A DNA stretch of 15,305 nucleotides from Bacillota bacterium (GTDB lineage: Bacteria > Bacillota > Clostridia > Lachnospirales > Lachnospiraceae), in the NCBI GenBank assembly GCA_023425485.1, contig JAFACO010000542.1, forward strand, positions 1 to 15,305. The letters run 5' to 3'. Under the pieces are notes generated by a model. The model worked only from the letters and a program-made list of their open reading frames with translations, had not been told where the DNA came from and made no database searches. Each line of letters starts with the position of its first letter. The first letter of the stretch is position 1. The position numbers and the translations under genes were made by a program. Below, one piece after another: positions 1 through 7,276 of this stretch.

Positions 1-91
1 ACACATTATCTAAATAGGTTTGTCTGGAATATAAGTCAAAGAGTTCGTGTCCGGTTTTCGTATGAATCTTCTTGGTAATTTCCAAAGGAAG
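1..91 (-). pseudogene. In-frame continuation of the GH94-like gene beyond its TAA stop
   Basis: Reading on in the same frame past the TAA at 92-94 gives 30 further codons with no stop before the window edge. They include the stretch FDLYSRQTYLDNV. A 'Y.RQ.YLDN' segment is what one expects where a GH94 protein passes from its N-terminal beta-sandwich through the linker helices into the (alpha/alpha)6 barrel. No ribosome binding site precedes the few possible start codons here, such as the TTG at codon 3 after the stop, so an independent second gene is unlikely. I read this as the rest of the upstream gene cut off by a nonsense codon. The remainder lies outside the window. Confidence 0.6.
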
Positions 92-1042
92 TTAAACTGC
101 TTCTTCATATTTTGTCTGTAAATATTCCTGGCTTTGAACCTTCTTTTGTAGCTCTGCCAAAGTATCTATGTTCTGCGTCTGTCCATACAATTCATAAATT
201 GTGTAAGATTCTCCCGGTTGTAATTCAAACTTATCTGTAAAGAAACAACTAGGTACATCATTCTCCTGCTTCTGACGCTTTGTGAAGATATCCTCTAAGT
301 CTTTTTCCATTAATTCAATCGGTTGTTGGAAAGAAGTATCATAACCAAATAAAGCTTCTGCACTAACAATTGCTCTTCTAGATTTACCATCAGCACCAAC
401 TGCAAAGCCGTAATTACCGCCTCTTACTTCATCCACCTGTGCATGATCTTCCATACTGGCACGTACTTTAAAGATTGGACATCCCGTTTCTAGATTAAGA
501 ACCTGCATCCATGCTTTCGCTGTCTGACCCATCTCTGTCATACTACCCAAATTAACTCCAAAAGGAAGAATAGCAGCCATACCATCCACCAGCTCAAATA
601 CCCTTGTACTCTCACCGATGTTCTTTATCGTAACTTTACGCACTAATCCAGCAACCTCTTCGGTAGGCAGCGTGTAATAAAGAACCCTAATGTCAAACTG
701 ACCCTCTGCATTCTCTTCGTTAAGCACAAGTTCATTCATACCAATTGCCATAGAATGTTTGTTAGTTTCCTTTGAAAAAGCTTCTACAACCTTTCCCTCT
801 GCTTTCACAAAGGTTCTAAAACCAAGTCTCTTTGTGTTCTGATATGCCTGATGAGCTGGATAGAATTGCATAATGGAATGGTCCTTATCTTGAATACCAA
901 AGCTGGTAATTGCCTGACCACGATTAACATAAAAGCACCATAGTGGTATCCCCATCTCGCCTGCAATTCCAGGCAAGAAGTTGGAGAAGGTCGACTTTCT
1001 TCCATAGTTTTCAATAACATATCTTTTTGAATTATCTATCAT
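92..1042 (-). CDS. GH94-family phosphorylase-like protein, N-terminal part ended by an in-frame TAA
   Basis: This 316-residue product carries the N-terminal beta-sandwich domain of GH94 (former GT36) phosphorylases. Near the N-terminus it has FSNFLPGIAG, then PLWCFYVNRGQ and SFGIQDKD, followed by GFRTFV, all typical of that domain. It lacks the (alpha/alpha)6 barrel and the catalytic DWND motif, so the product as it stands should not be catalytic. The ATG at 1042 is chosen because TTGGAGA lies 7 bases upstream; an earlier ATG at 1081 adds 13 residues but has no ribosome binding site. It follows the intact GH94 gene by 112 bases and is probably cotranscribed with it. The sequence beyond the stop continues in frame with family-like residues, so this is probably the front part of a longer enzyme. 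Confidence 0.75.
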   Translation of the reverse strand: MIDNSKRYVIENYGRKSTFSNFLPGIAGEMGIPLWCFYVNRGQAITSFGIQDKDHSIMQFYPAHQAYQNTKRLGFRTFVKAEGKVVEAFSKETNKHSMAIGMNELVLNEENAEGQFDIRVLYYTLPTEEVAGLVRKVTIKNIGESTRVFELVDGMAAILPFGVNLGSMTEMGQTAKAWMQVLNLETGCPIFKVRASMEDHAQVDEVRGGNYGFAVGADGKSRRAIVSAEALFGYDTSFQQPIELMEKDLEDIFTKRQKQENDVPSCFFTDKFELQPGESYTIYELYGQTQNIDTLAELQKKVQSQEYLQTKYEEAV

Positions 1043-1099
1043 AATTTGTCTCCAAGTTCGTAAATGAGTGCTTGCATTCATTTACAGGACGCAAGCCTC

Positions 1100-1125
1100 A
1101 GTGTGAAAGTGTTTTCTTTCACACT
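1100..1125. repeat. Perfect 10-bp hairpin between the two GH94 genes
   Basis: AGTGTGAAAG at 1100-1109 and CTTTCACACT at 1116-1125 pair perfectly around a 6-base loop. The hairpin sits in the 112-base gap between the stop of the first GH94 gene and the start of the second. No T-tract follows it on the minus strand, so a plain intrinsic terminator is unlikely. An mRNA processing or stabilising element that sets different levels for the two cistrons is a reasonable guess. Confidence 0.55.
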
Positions 1126-1154
1126 TAAACTTCTTTCTTATCTATGCAATCTTT

Positions 1155-3854
1155 TTATGCCAATTTTACTCGGATGATGTGTTCCTGTTCATCCTCCAGC
1201 TCTTCCAAATGACTTCTTAGAATTACAGGAAGATTACCTGACCAATCATATCTGGTCTCATTGATTAGGATTTCTTCTACTTCATAATCACCAAATTCCT
1301 TTTTCTCGGAATTCTCATAAATTACCGTAAGCTTCTTTCCCGCAAAATAGGAAGTAATAGCAGCATTACCATTTGCATCAAACTGGCTTGCCATTAACTT
1401 TGGCTCAATCAATAGATTTCCAAGACTTCCTTTAACACCAAACATTTCATTAAGAACGGTTAACATGTACCAGCTGGCGGAACCAGTCAAATAATTGTAG
1501 AGTCCTCTTCCCTTTTGATTGAAATATTCCGGAATTCCAGGATAGATACGACTGGTTTCAAAATTAGATGCCTGTGCAAATAACTGATGAATCGCTTTAA
1601 ATCCTTCTGCTACAAAGCCTCTGGAATACAAGGCATTTGCATACATTACTGTCATATGGGAGAAGACAGAACCATTCTCTTTGCTGCCATAGGCAAACCC
1701 AAACATTCTTCCCAGATCTGCTTTTACTTCATTAAAGTTCGTATTAAGACGATAGCCTCCAACCTTTTCATCAAAAAGCAATTGATCTGCGGCTTTTACA
1801 ATCATAGAAATTTGTTGGTCCGTTGCAGTTCTGCTTAGGATCGAAAACACCTGACCTGTAAGCATCATACGAATTCCGCTATCAAACTTACCTTCCACTT
1901 GTTGTTTATGATTGTCATAGTAACTGTTGAACCAGCCACCTAGCTCCTCTGATTCTGCAGTAATCCACTCTTTTTTGCGAATGTTCTTTCTAATCTGCTC
2001 TGCCTTTTCAAATAAATCCTTGCTTAAGGCTTCACAGGAAATCCACTCTTTCTTGCCGGAGATATAGCTTCCACAAGAACAGCAATATGTTTTAAGAACC
2101 TCTCTCTTCTTCTCAACAGAATCATATATTATCTTATCCTTGCCTATTAACTCCATTAATTCAGCAGAAAGCTCAACTTTTGTCAATCCCTTGTTTTTAT
2201 ACAGGTTTAATAACAGTAGGCTTAAGTTCTCAAGGTTGCCGGCATAAGCAGCACTGAACGCAACACTTTCTCCATTTTCCTTTGCCATATCCAGAGCATC
2301 ATTCCAGTCTGCACCTAAAAGGCGCATGTGTCCATGCTCTCCCACATCATAAAATGCAGTAAGGTTTTGAACTAAAATATGTTCAAGAATACTTCCTTTA
2401 TAAACTTCATTGGTGTGGGTATGAAGTTCTTTGCTATCTTCCTGCCATAGACCATCCATCTCTGCACCACGATGAATGACCGCATCCTTAAAGTAGGTTT
2501 TCTCTTCCAGCAAGATTCCATAATCACCCGTCTGATTAATGTATAAAAGAGTGGTCATAAAAGGCCATACACCATGATCCATCCACATTCTTACGATGTG
2601 ATTACGGTCTGCAATAAATTCTCCCGGTTCCTTGCCTATGATTGTGGCATTGCTGCCATCAATACGAACCCCTCCATAATAGTTTAGAAGCTGATGACGG
2701 ATGGACTCTCTGGTATTAAGTAATAATGCCAGACTATCCTGCCAAAGGTCTCGATATCCTCTTCCACCTCTTCCATAATCATGATGAGGAAGGAAGGAAC
2801 AGCCATATATTCTTCGTAAGGTTGGTTGAATTGCTACCCACTTTAACCATTGATCAAATTCTTCATTCCCTGTTTTTACTTCTATACCTAATTGTTCCTT
2901 CCAGTACTCTTCGGTCTTTTCAAAGGCTTCCTTCTCTTTTTCTGGATTAAGAAGTTCCTGACCCTGACCGTTATAGCTTAATATAATAAAATACTCCTTG
3001 GTTTCACCTGGGGCTAAAACTACTTCTTCCATCTTCATAGCTCCCATCGCTTCGAAACCTTCAATTTTATCTCCATTAACTTTGCTGATAGATTCACCAT
3101 AAACAGAATCCATTACTGCCTTGGGATGATTTAAATTGCCACCTTCTCCTATGAAGGTCTCTAGTTCCGGATAGAAAGCTACTGGTTTACTTCCCTGCTC
3201 ATCCAAAGCATACACGCCATAGCTAACTTTGTTCTTTACGTGCCCTCTTTCATCAAAGGATAGGGTTGGTTTTACCTCTATTCCATTCTCCTTAACAAAG
3301 GTACGATGCAAAAGACTGGTAACATGTCTATGATCTCTAATATTATCTGCACTTCTTCCATACAACGGAATTGCAATGGTAGGCTCAAGGGTTAGATTTT
3401 CGTTACTGGTATTGAACACAGTAACTTTCATCATTTCCGTCTGGTAACCGGTCGGTGCATAGTTTAACACAGCAACCGATATGCCAAGAGAAGGATTGCT
3501 TCTGGTCATCTTATGCCATAACTTTCCGGCTTCAATGCTAACAACATCCTTCTTGGTATTATCTGCTTCATGCTTTACCATTACCTGCAACGGTGAACAT
3601 CCATTCACAGCCCACACAGTGTTTTTATTAATTCTAAACCAAATATTACGTCCATTATTTGTTGTATGTAATCCTTCTACACTTACTGGTTCCAGTAAAA
3701 AGGAATTCTGTCCAGTTTTATTATCACCATGAAGATTAGGAGTAACATTGGCCATAACACCTGCGTCATTCCCAATCGGAAAATACAAATAACTGTTTTC
3801 ATCCGCTTTATCTAGCTTAAATTTTCCGTCGGAGTTCAAATATTCAAACTTCAT
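1155..3854 (-). CDS. GH94 family glycoside phosphorylase, complete
   Basis: This 899-residue, probably cytosolic enzyme has no signal peptide. GH94 members cleave beta-glucosides with inorganic phosphate, giving alpha-glucose 1-phosphate, usually from oligosaccharides taken up intact. Residues about 1-320 form the beta-sandwich domain. The (alpha/alpha)6 barrel follows, with GYRDLWQDSLAL at 366-377 and the hallmark ADWND at 515-519 supplying the general acid. Downstream are KENGSVFSH (725-733) and YNYLTGSASWY (786-796), matching the 'ENG..H' and 'G.ASW' segments of the family, and a C-terminal beta domain. The ATG at 3854 is preceded by AGAGGTG; a GTG three codons earlier is less likely. It is the first gene of a pair with a second GH94-like gene. 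The exact substrate (cellobiose, cellodextrin, laminaribiose, 1,2-beta-glucan or other) cannot be told from motifs. Confidence 0.9.
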   Translation of the reverse strand: MKFEYLNSDGKFKLDKADENSYLYFPIGNDAGVMANVTPNLHGDNKTGQNSFLLEPVSVEGLHTTNNGRNIWFRINKNTVWAVNGCSPLQVMVKHEADNTKKDVVSIEAGKLWHKMTRSNPSLGISVAVLNYAPTGYQTEMMKVTVFNTSNENLTLEPTIAIPLYGRSADNIRDHRHVTSLLHRTFVKENGIEVKPTLSFDERGHVKNKVSYGVYALDEQGSKPVAFYPELETFIGEGGNLNHPKAVMDSVYGESISKVNGDKIEGFEAMGAMKMEEVVLAPGETKEYFIILSYNGQGQELLNPEKEKEAFEKTEEYWKEQLGIEVKTGNEEFDQWLKWVAIQPTLRRIYGCSFLPHHDYGRGGRGYRDLWQDSLALLLNTRESIRHQLLNYYGGVRIDGSNATIIGKEPGEFIADRNHIVRMWMDHGVWPFMTTLLYINQTGDYGILLEEKTYFKDAVIHRGAEMDGLWQEDSKELHTHTNEVYKGSILEHILVQNLTAFYDVGEHGHMRLLGADWNDALDMAKENGESVAFSAAYAGNLENLSLLLLNLYKNKGLTKVELSAELMELIGKDKIIYDSVEKKREVLKTYCCSCGSYISGKKEWISCEALSKDLFEKAEQIRKNIRKKEWITAESEELGGWFNSYYDNHKQQVEGKFDSGIRMMLTGQVFSILSRTATDQQISMIVKAADQLLFDEKVGGYRLNTNFNEVKADLGRMFGFAYGSKENGSVFSHMTVMYANALYSRGFVAEGFKAIHQLFAQASNFETSRIYPGIPEYFNQKGRGLYNYLTGSASWYMLTVLNEMFGVKGSLGNLLIEPKLMASQFDANGNAAITSYFAGKKLTVIYENSEKKEFGDYEVEEILINETRYDWSGNLPVILRSHLEELEDEQEHIIRVKLA

Positions 3855-3886
3855 CTTATACACCTCTCACATTTTACTCTATCTTT

Positions 3887-3915
3887 ATTGTAAGAAAACG
3901 TACGTTTCTTTTCAG
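3887..3915 (-). promoter_or_regulatory. Promoter of the GH94 operon with a palindromic operator in its spacer
   Basis: On the minus strand CTGAAA (3910-3915) and TACAAT (3887-3892) form -35 and -10 boxes separated by 17 bases. The spacer contains the perfect 12-bp palindrome AAACGTACGTTT (3896-3907), which extends imperfectly to AAGAAA/TTTCTT with one extra base. An operator placed between the two boxes fits direct repression by a dimeric regulator, for example of the LacI family, whose sites often centre on CG-rich palindromes with A/T arms. The regulator is not in the window. The start codon lies about 33 bases downstream of the -10 box. Confidence 0.55.
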
Positions 3916-4018
3916 TATCCTATTTATTAATATGGTGTGATTATTTTACTTTCTTTTTTTCTGCTTCTAATTGATTTTTACTGCCTTATACAACGCTTAA
4001 GTAAATATCAACAAATAT

Positions 4019-4103
4019 AAAATACCACCTTGTAAATTTTTATTGAAAAGATAATTACTTACTCTGTAATTATCAATTTCCACAAATTTTAAGGTGGTAT
4101 TTT
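4019..4103. repeat. 85-bp nested inverted repeat, possible terminator or palindromic repeat element
   Basis: Arms of 13 bp (AAAATACCACCTT at 4019-4031 and its exact complement at 4091-4103) enclose a second, inner perfect 9-bp hairpin (GATAATTAC at 4050-4058 with GTAATTATC at 4066-4074) and short pairing segments between them. The whole could fold into one long imperfect stem. Both ends run into A- or T-rich sequence, so it could end transcription in either direction, including that of the protease gene lying to the right. It is longer than usual intrinsic terminators, so a small palindromic repeat element (MITE- or REP-like) is an alternative. Confidence 0.6.
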
Positions 4104-4244
4104 GTTCTATTTGTATAATGCAGGTAAAGCATATAAAAGTTGCGATGAAAAAGTCGTTTTCTATTTTATTGCTTGTGCTATCTGTTTGAAGATTACTCCT
4201 AGTCCGCGTGCGCCTGCATCCGGGTAATGTCTGTTTTACAACCT

Positions 4245-4922
4245 CTATCCTTTTTTTACATTGGGATAAATCATCGTGATGTAGGAAATCAAATTATAGC
4301 CACAATGTGCAAGGATACAGCAGAGGATGGAGTTTGTATTCATATACAATAATCCTAACACGATGCCACATATAAAAGCAGACAGCGTTTGAACCATATT
4401 AAAATGAAGCAATGCAAAAAGTAACGCAGAGACCAATAAGCCAATTACCTTCCCATAGGAAAGACTTAACCCATTTAATATAAATCCCCTCATTAAAATT
4501 TCTTCAATAATTGGGGCCAATATGCAAATTTGTAACAGGCTGAATACTGGTGCTTTACTTAATCCTGTAATTGTTTTCTGATAACTTTGTTCACTTGCCG
4601 GAAACAAGCGTTCAAAAACTGGATCCAAGCATTTATCCAATAACAAATAAAATAGTATTGCACAACCCACAGCCAGAATAATATTCACTAGTGATATATT
4701 TTCAAGTAACCCTATTCTATAACCTGTTTTTCCAATTAGAATATGTAAGAATAATGTTATGCAGAGAATAATCGAGGAGATATTTAAATATTTTTCATAG
4801 GCTGGGAATAATTTTCTCCAAATTACAACATCCAAAAATGTGTAAACTAGTATAAAACCAAGCCATATGACAACCCATAAGATTGCATTTCCAAATAATA
4901 ATTTATTCTCCATAACACTCAT
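4245..4922 (-). CDS. CPBP family intramembrane metalloprotease
   Basis: This is a 225-residue multi-pass membrane protein with about six or more hydrophobic segments. It contains all three signature motifs of the CPBP/Abi (Rce1-like) proteases: EEILMR with E140, E141 and R145, LLHF with H173, and HCGYN with H206 and N210. Bacterial members process or degrade membrane-associated peptides and are often linked with bacteriocin immunity or export, but no bacteriocin gene is visible here. The ATG at 4922 is chosen because GGAGG lies 8 bases upstream; a TTG five codons earlier overlaps that site. The gene follows the DUF4886 gene by 45 bases and is probably cotranscribed with it from the promoter near 5790-5818. 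Confidence 0.9.
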   Translation of the reverse strand: MSVMENKLLFGNAILWVVIWLGFILVYTFLDVVIWRKLFPAYEKYLNISSIILCITLFLHILIGKTGYRIGLLENISLVNIILAVGCAILFYLLLDKCLDPVFERLFPASEQSYQKTITGLSKAPVFSLLQICILAPIIEEILMRGFILNGLSLSYGKVIGLLVSALLFALLHFNMVQTLSAFICGIVLGLLYMNTNSILCCILAHCGYNLISYITMIYPNVKKG

Positions 4923-4967
4923 CTTTCTATCCTCCAATTAGAAATTAAGAAACATTCTTAAATACTA

Positions 4968-5735
4968 CTATTGGTTTACTACTTCATGAACACCTTCTTT
5001 AATTAAGTTTAATAACTTCCCATTCACAATCTCATCCGGAGCAAAAGGAGTTTCAGGAATATAGGTGTTATTACGTATATCATTACCAGTTAAGGCTTCG
5101 TACCAGGTAGCTGCAAGCAGATATCGTCCATAAATATAGCTCATATGAAAACCATCACGACAAAGTGACAAACCCCCATTTTCATATTGAAATGGTTCCT
5201 TGGTTCGGATAGATTGCACTGCATCTCCACAGGGTATAAGTGGTACTCCGGTTTCCTTAGCTGCTCTTTGATATGCAGCTCTGGACCTTACATACATTTC
5301 CTTTTGATCTCTATGATAGCGCATAAAGCACCCGTGATTGCTATCAATTTCATATGCCCAAGTCTGTTGTATTCTCAACTTTGCATTTGGTGACTTTTCT
5401 CTTAAATAATCAAAGATAAGGTTAATATAGGGATAATACAAATCTTGAATGCCGCTATCATGGCTGGATTGCTGTGTAACAATATAATCCCAAGACTCTT
5501 CCCGTAACGTTTCCAGTATTGTTACATAGTTATCTGTGGAAACGCCATTAATTTCATAGAGATAGTCTGCACTATTCTTCTCAATATTGTTATAGTGGGT
5601 TTCCAAAGGGCACCCTCCTATATATAAATTTACAATCTTACTTTCAATCCCATCTGCCTTTGCTATTTGATGCAAATAATGAGTAGCATCCTGGGAAAAG
5701 CTATTTCCTATTGCTAAAACCTTGAGTTCTTTCAA
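4968..5735 (-). CDS. DUF4886 / SGNH-hydrolase-like protein
   Basis: The 255-residue product has the blocks of an SGNH (GDSL-type) hydrolase as seen in the DUF4886 group. It begins with GNSFS (nucleophile candidate S12), has GG at 40-41, QQSSHDSG at 88-95, and ends the core with DGFHMS, giving D194 and H197 as the acid-base pair. There is no signal peptide or membrane segment, so a cytosolic esterase or deacetylase acting on a carbohydrate or acylated substrate is likely; the substrate is unknown. The start is the TTG at 5735: GAGGAGGT sits 6 bases upstream, and no in-frame ATG fits that site. It is the first gene of a likely two-gene operon with the CPBP protease. Confidence 0.85.
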   Translation of the reverse strand: MKELKVLAIGNSFSQDATHYLHQIAKADGIESKIVNLYIGGCPLETHYNNIEKNSADYLYEINGVSTDNYVTILETLREESWDYIVTQQSSHDSGIQDLYYPYINLIFDYLREKSPNAKLRIQQTWAYEIDSNHGCFMRYHRDQKEMYVRSRAAYQRAAKETGVPLIPCGDAVQSIRTKEPFQYENGGLSLCRDGFHMSYIYGRYLLAATWYEALTGNDIRNNTYIPETPFAPDEIVNGKLLNLIKEGVHEVVNQ

Positions 5736-5788
5736 AATAGTACCTCCTCTTGACCTGGTAAACCAACCATAAATTTCCTTTAGGTGCT

Positions 5789-5818
5789 AGTATATCACAT
5801 CTCCTTAAATCCTGCTAA
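5789..5818 (-). promoter_or_regulatory. Promoter of the DUF4886-protease operon
   Basis: On the minus strand TTAGCA (5813-5818) and TATACT (5789-5794) are separated by 18 bases. The -10 box is extended by TGA just upstream (TGATATACT), which compensates for a weak -35. It lies about 54 bases from the TTG start at 5735, in the 126-base gap after the dehydrogenase gene, so the two genes to its left probably form their own transcription unit. Confidence 0.5.
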
Positions 5819-5861
5819 GAAATTTTAATATATCCATATTTTAATGTCAGATAGCTGGTAT

Positions 5862-6659
5862 TTAGTGCTCCGAAGCGCTCATCACTTTGTTAATCATGCT
5901 CATAGCAAAAGTCGAATTTAACTTATATAGTACATTCATTGCCTTGCAATCCTTACCAATATAGCTGCGAAGTTTCTTTTTCTCCATTGCCTTTATAATT
6001 TGTTCCGCTGCTTTCACTGGGGTTAGAACCATATTTGATTTGTTGCTATCTGTAGATACATTATAGGAAATGTTTGAATTCTTTTTAATATCAGTTGCTA
6101 TTCCACCTGGGATTACAACAGACACCTTTACATTAGTGGCTTTCAGCTCCGATGACAAGCCTTCCGTCAAAAGCTTTACTGCTGCCTTAGAAGCCCCATA
6201 AATACTTTGACCAGGTACTGGTAAAAATCCTCCCATACTTGATACATTGACAATATGCGCTTCTGGTCGTTTAAGCAGATGCGGTAAAAATGCCTTAACC
6301 ATATATAGTGTTCCATAGAAGTTGATGTTCATTACTCTCTCAATTCTATCCATCTGTAATTCATTCAGATAAATAAATGGTTGAATAATTCCTGCGTTAT
6401 TGATAATGCCATCTACCTTTTTATGTTCTTCCACTACTTTATTAGCAAATTCAAAGACTGCTTCTTTATTAGAAATATCCACGACATAAGTAAATAACCT
6501 CTTATTATTACCCGTTAATCTTACTGTTTCCTTTAAAGCTTCTTCATTAATATCTGCGGCAAATACAGTCGCACCTCTATCTAAAAGTTTAAATACCAAC
6601 TCTCTTCCTACACCATTTCCTCCACCTGTTACTACAATATTCTTATCTTGCGCCTTCAT
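5862..6659 (-). CDS. SDR family NAD(P)-dependent oxidoreductase
   Basis: This is a classical short-chain dehydrogenase/reductase of 265 residues, a usual length. It shows the nucleotide-binding TGGGNGVG (11-18), the structural NNAG (87-90), N111, a catalytic serine in VSSMGG (S140/S141) and the YGASK active site (Y154, K158). D36 at the end of the second beta strand favours NAD over NADP. The C-terminal tail after about residue 230 carries hydrophobic residues (YKLNSTFAMSMINKVM) and may touch the membrane or the substrate. The ATG has AAAGGAGA upstream. It starts 49 bases after the four-helix membrane protein gene and is probably cotranscribed with it. The substrate cannot be inferred; a hydroxylated or keto lipid or a steroid-like compound is possible. 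Confidence 0.92.
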   Translation of the reverse strand: MKAQDKNIVVTGGGNGVGRELVFKLLDRGATVFAADINEEALKETVRLTGNNKRLFTYVVDISNKEAVFEFANKVVEEHKKVDGIINNAGIIQPFIYLNELQMDRIERVMNINFYGTLYMVKAFLPHLLKRPEAHIVNVSSMGGFLPVPGQSIYGASKAAVKLLTEGLSSELKATNVKVSVVIPGGIATDIKKNSNISYNVSTDSNKSNMVLTPVKAAEQIIKAMEKKKLRSYIGKDCKAMNVLYKLNSTFAMSMINKVMSASEH

Positions 6660-6708
6660 TGTTTTGTCTCCTTTTACAATATAAATTCACTGTCTCCACG
6701 CTGCTCGA

Positions 6709-7077
6709 TTACTTCAAACCTTTTACATATGGAATTAGACTTAGTAGCATAACAATTCCTAAAATACCTACAAGAATTCCAAGTAACAGCTTGGTCCAAA
6801 CCATTGTAAGGCACATTCCAACACCTAAAAGTAACGAACCCACAATACCTAGTAAGATGCCTCCTATTGTTTTACCCGATAGACTAATTGGCTCCTTGTT
6901 CTCCATCTTTCTCCATATAAATACCATCACCAGCAACACAAGCAGTCCAACACTTCCTATCACAACGCCAGGACTAAAGGCATCCCATTCAGGCAGCAAA
7001 CACATACACATACCAAGTGCCAGCAAAATTCCTCCAATTGTACTTAATATCATTGCAACAAAACTACTTTTCTTCAT
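6709..7077 (-). CDS. Small four-helix membrane protein with duplicated halves
   Basis: The 122-residue product has four predicted transmembrane segments, at about 6-28, 34-55, 69-91 and 96-115, joined by a short polar loop (WRKMENKEP) in the middle. The two halves look like a duplication: LALGMCMCLLPEW in the first half matches LLGVGMCLTMVW in the second, each followed by a Gly-rich helix. I recognise it only as a conserved type of small membrane protein in Firmicutes, with no known function. GGAGG lies 8 bases before the ATG. The dehydrogenase gene follows after 49 bases, so the two may act together. Confidence 0.8.
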   Translation of the reverse strand: MKKSSFVAMILSTIGGILLALGMCMCLLPEWDAFSPGVVIGSVGLLVLLVMVFIWRKMENKEPISLSGKTIGGILLGIVGSLLLGVGMCLTMVWTKLLLGILVGILGIVMLLSLIPYVKGLK

Positions 7078-7228
7078 CTATTTATCCTCCATCTAAATTT
7101 TTATTATGGTTTCATCACTTACTCTTATCTTTATTTGAAAATACGAATTTGTAACTACGTATGACTTCTTATTACCTAGTCGCAAAGCATTATTAAATGA
7201 ATAACTACTTCTACATTTATACTTCTAT

Positions 7229-7267
7229 TTACTTGTTGCATTTACTTGTTGCATTTACTTGTTGCAT
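7229..7267. repeat. Three tandem copies of a 13-bp unit
   Basis: TTACTTGTTGCAT occurs three times head to tail without a mismatch (7229-7241, 7242-7254, 7255-7267). The array lies just past the stop codon of the 92-residue repeat protein gene (stop at 7277), in the 199-base gap before the next gene. Such an array could vary in copy number between strains by slippage. Confidence 0.9.
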
Positions 7268-7276
7268 TTTCTCTTT

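Larger units (their letters stand above)
3855..4244. other. 390-base intergenic region between the GH94 operon and the protease gene
   Basis: Besides the GH94 promoter and the 85-bp inverted repeat listed separately, this stretch holds no gene I can support. From about 4198 to 4222 there is a short patch much richer in G+C than its surroundings. A minus-strand frame through it (about 4167-4238, ending in TAG) reads HYPDAGARGLGVIFKQIAQ and looks protein-like, but it is preceded by a TAA and has no start codon. It could be a decayed coding remnant or a repeat fragment. A plus-strand reading that begins like a signal peptide (ATG at 4144) stops after 14 codons. Confidence 0.5.

Noticed and set aside
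805..1020. 71-codon minus-strand frame inside the GH94 N-terminal domain gene
   Set aside because: It is an out-of-frame reading of conserved GH94 coding sequence.
4144..4188. Plus-strand start of a signal-peptide-like sequence (MKKSFSILLLVLSV)
   Set aside because: It stops after 14 codons and has no ribosome binding site; similarity to a signal peptide is expected by chance in AT-rich DNA.
6659..7096. 145-codon open frame on the plus strand opposite the four-helix membrane protein gene
   Set aside because: It has no ribosome binding site, its composition (many Ile, Pro, Ser, Thr) is that of an antisense shadow, and the minus-strand gene has a strong ribosome site and sensible membrane topology.
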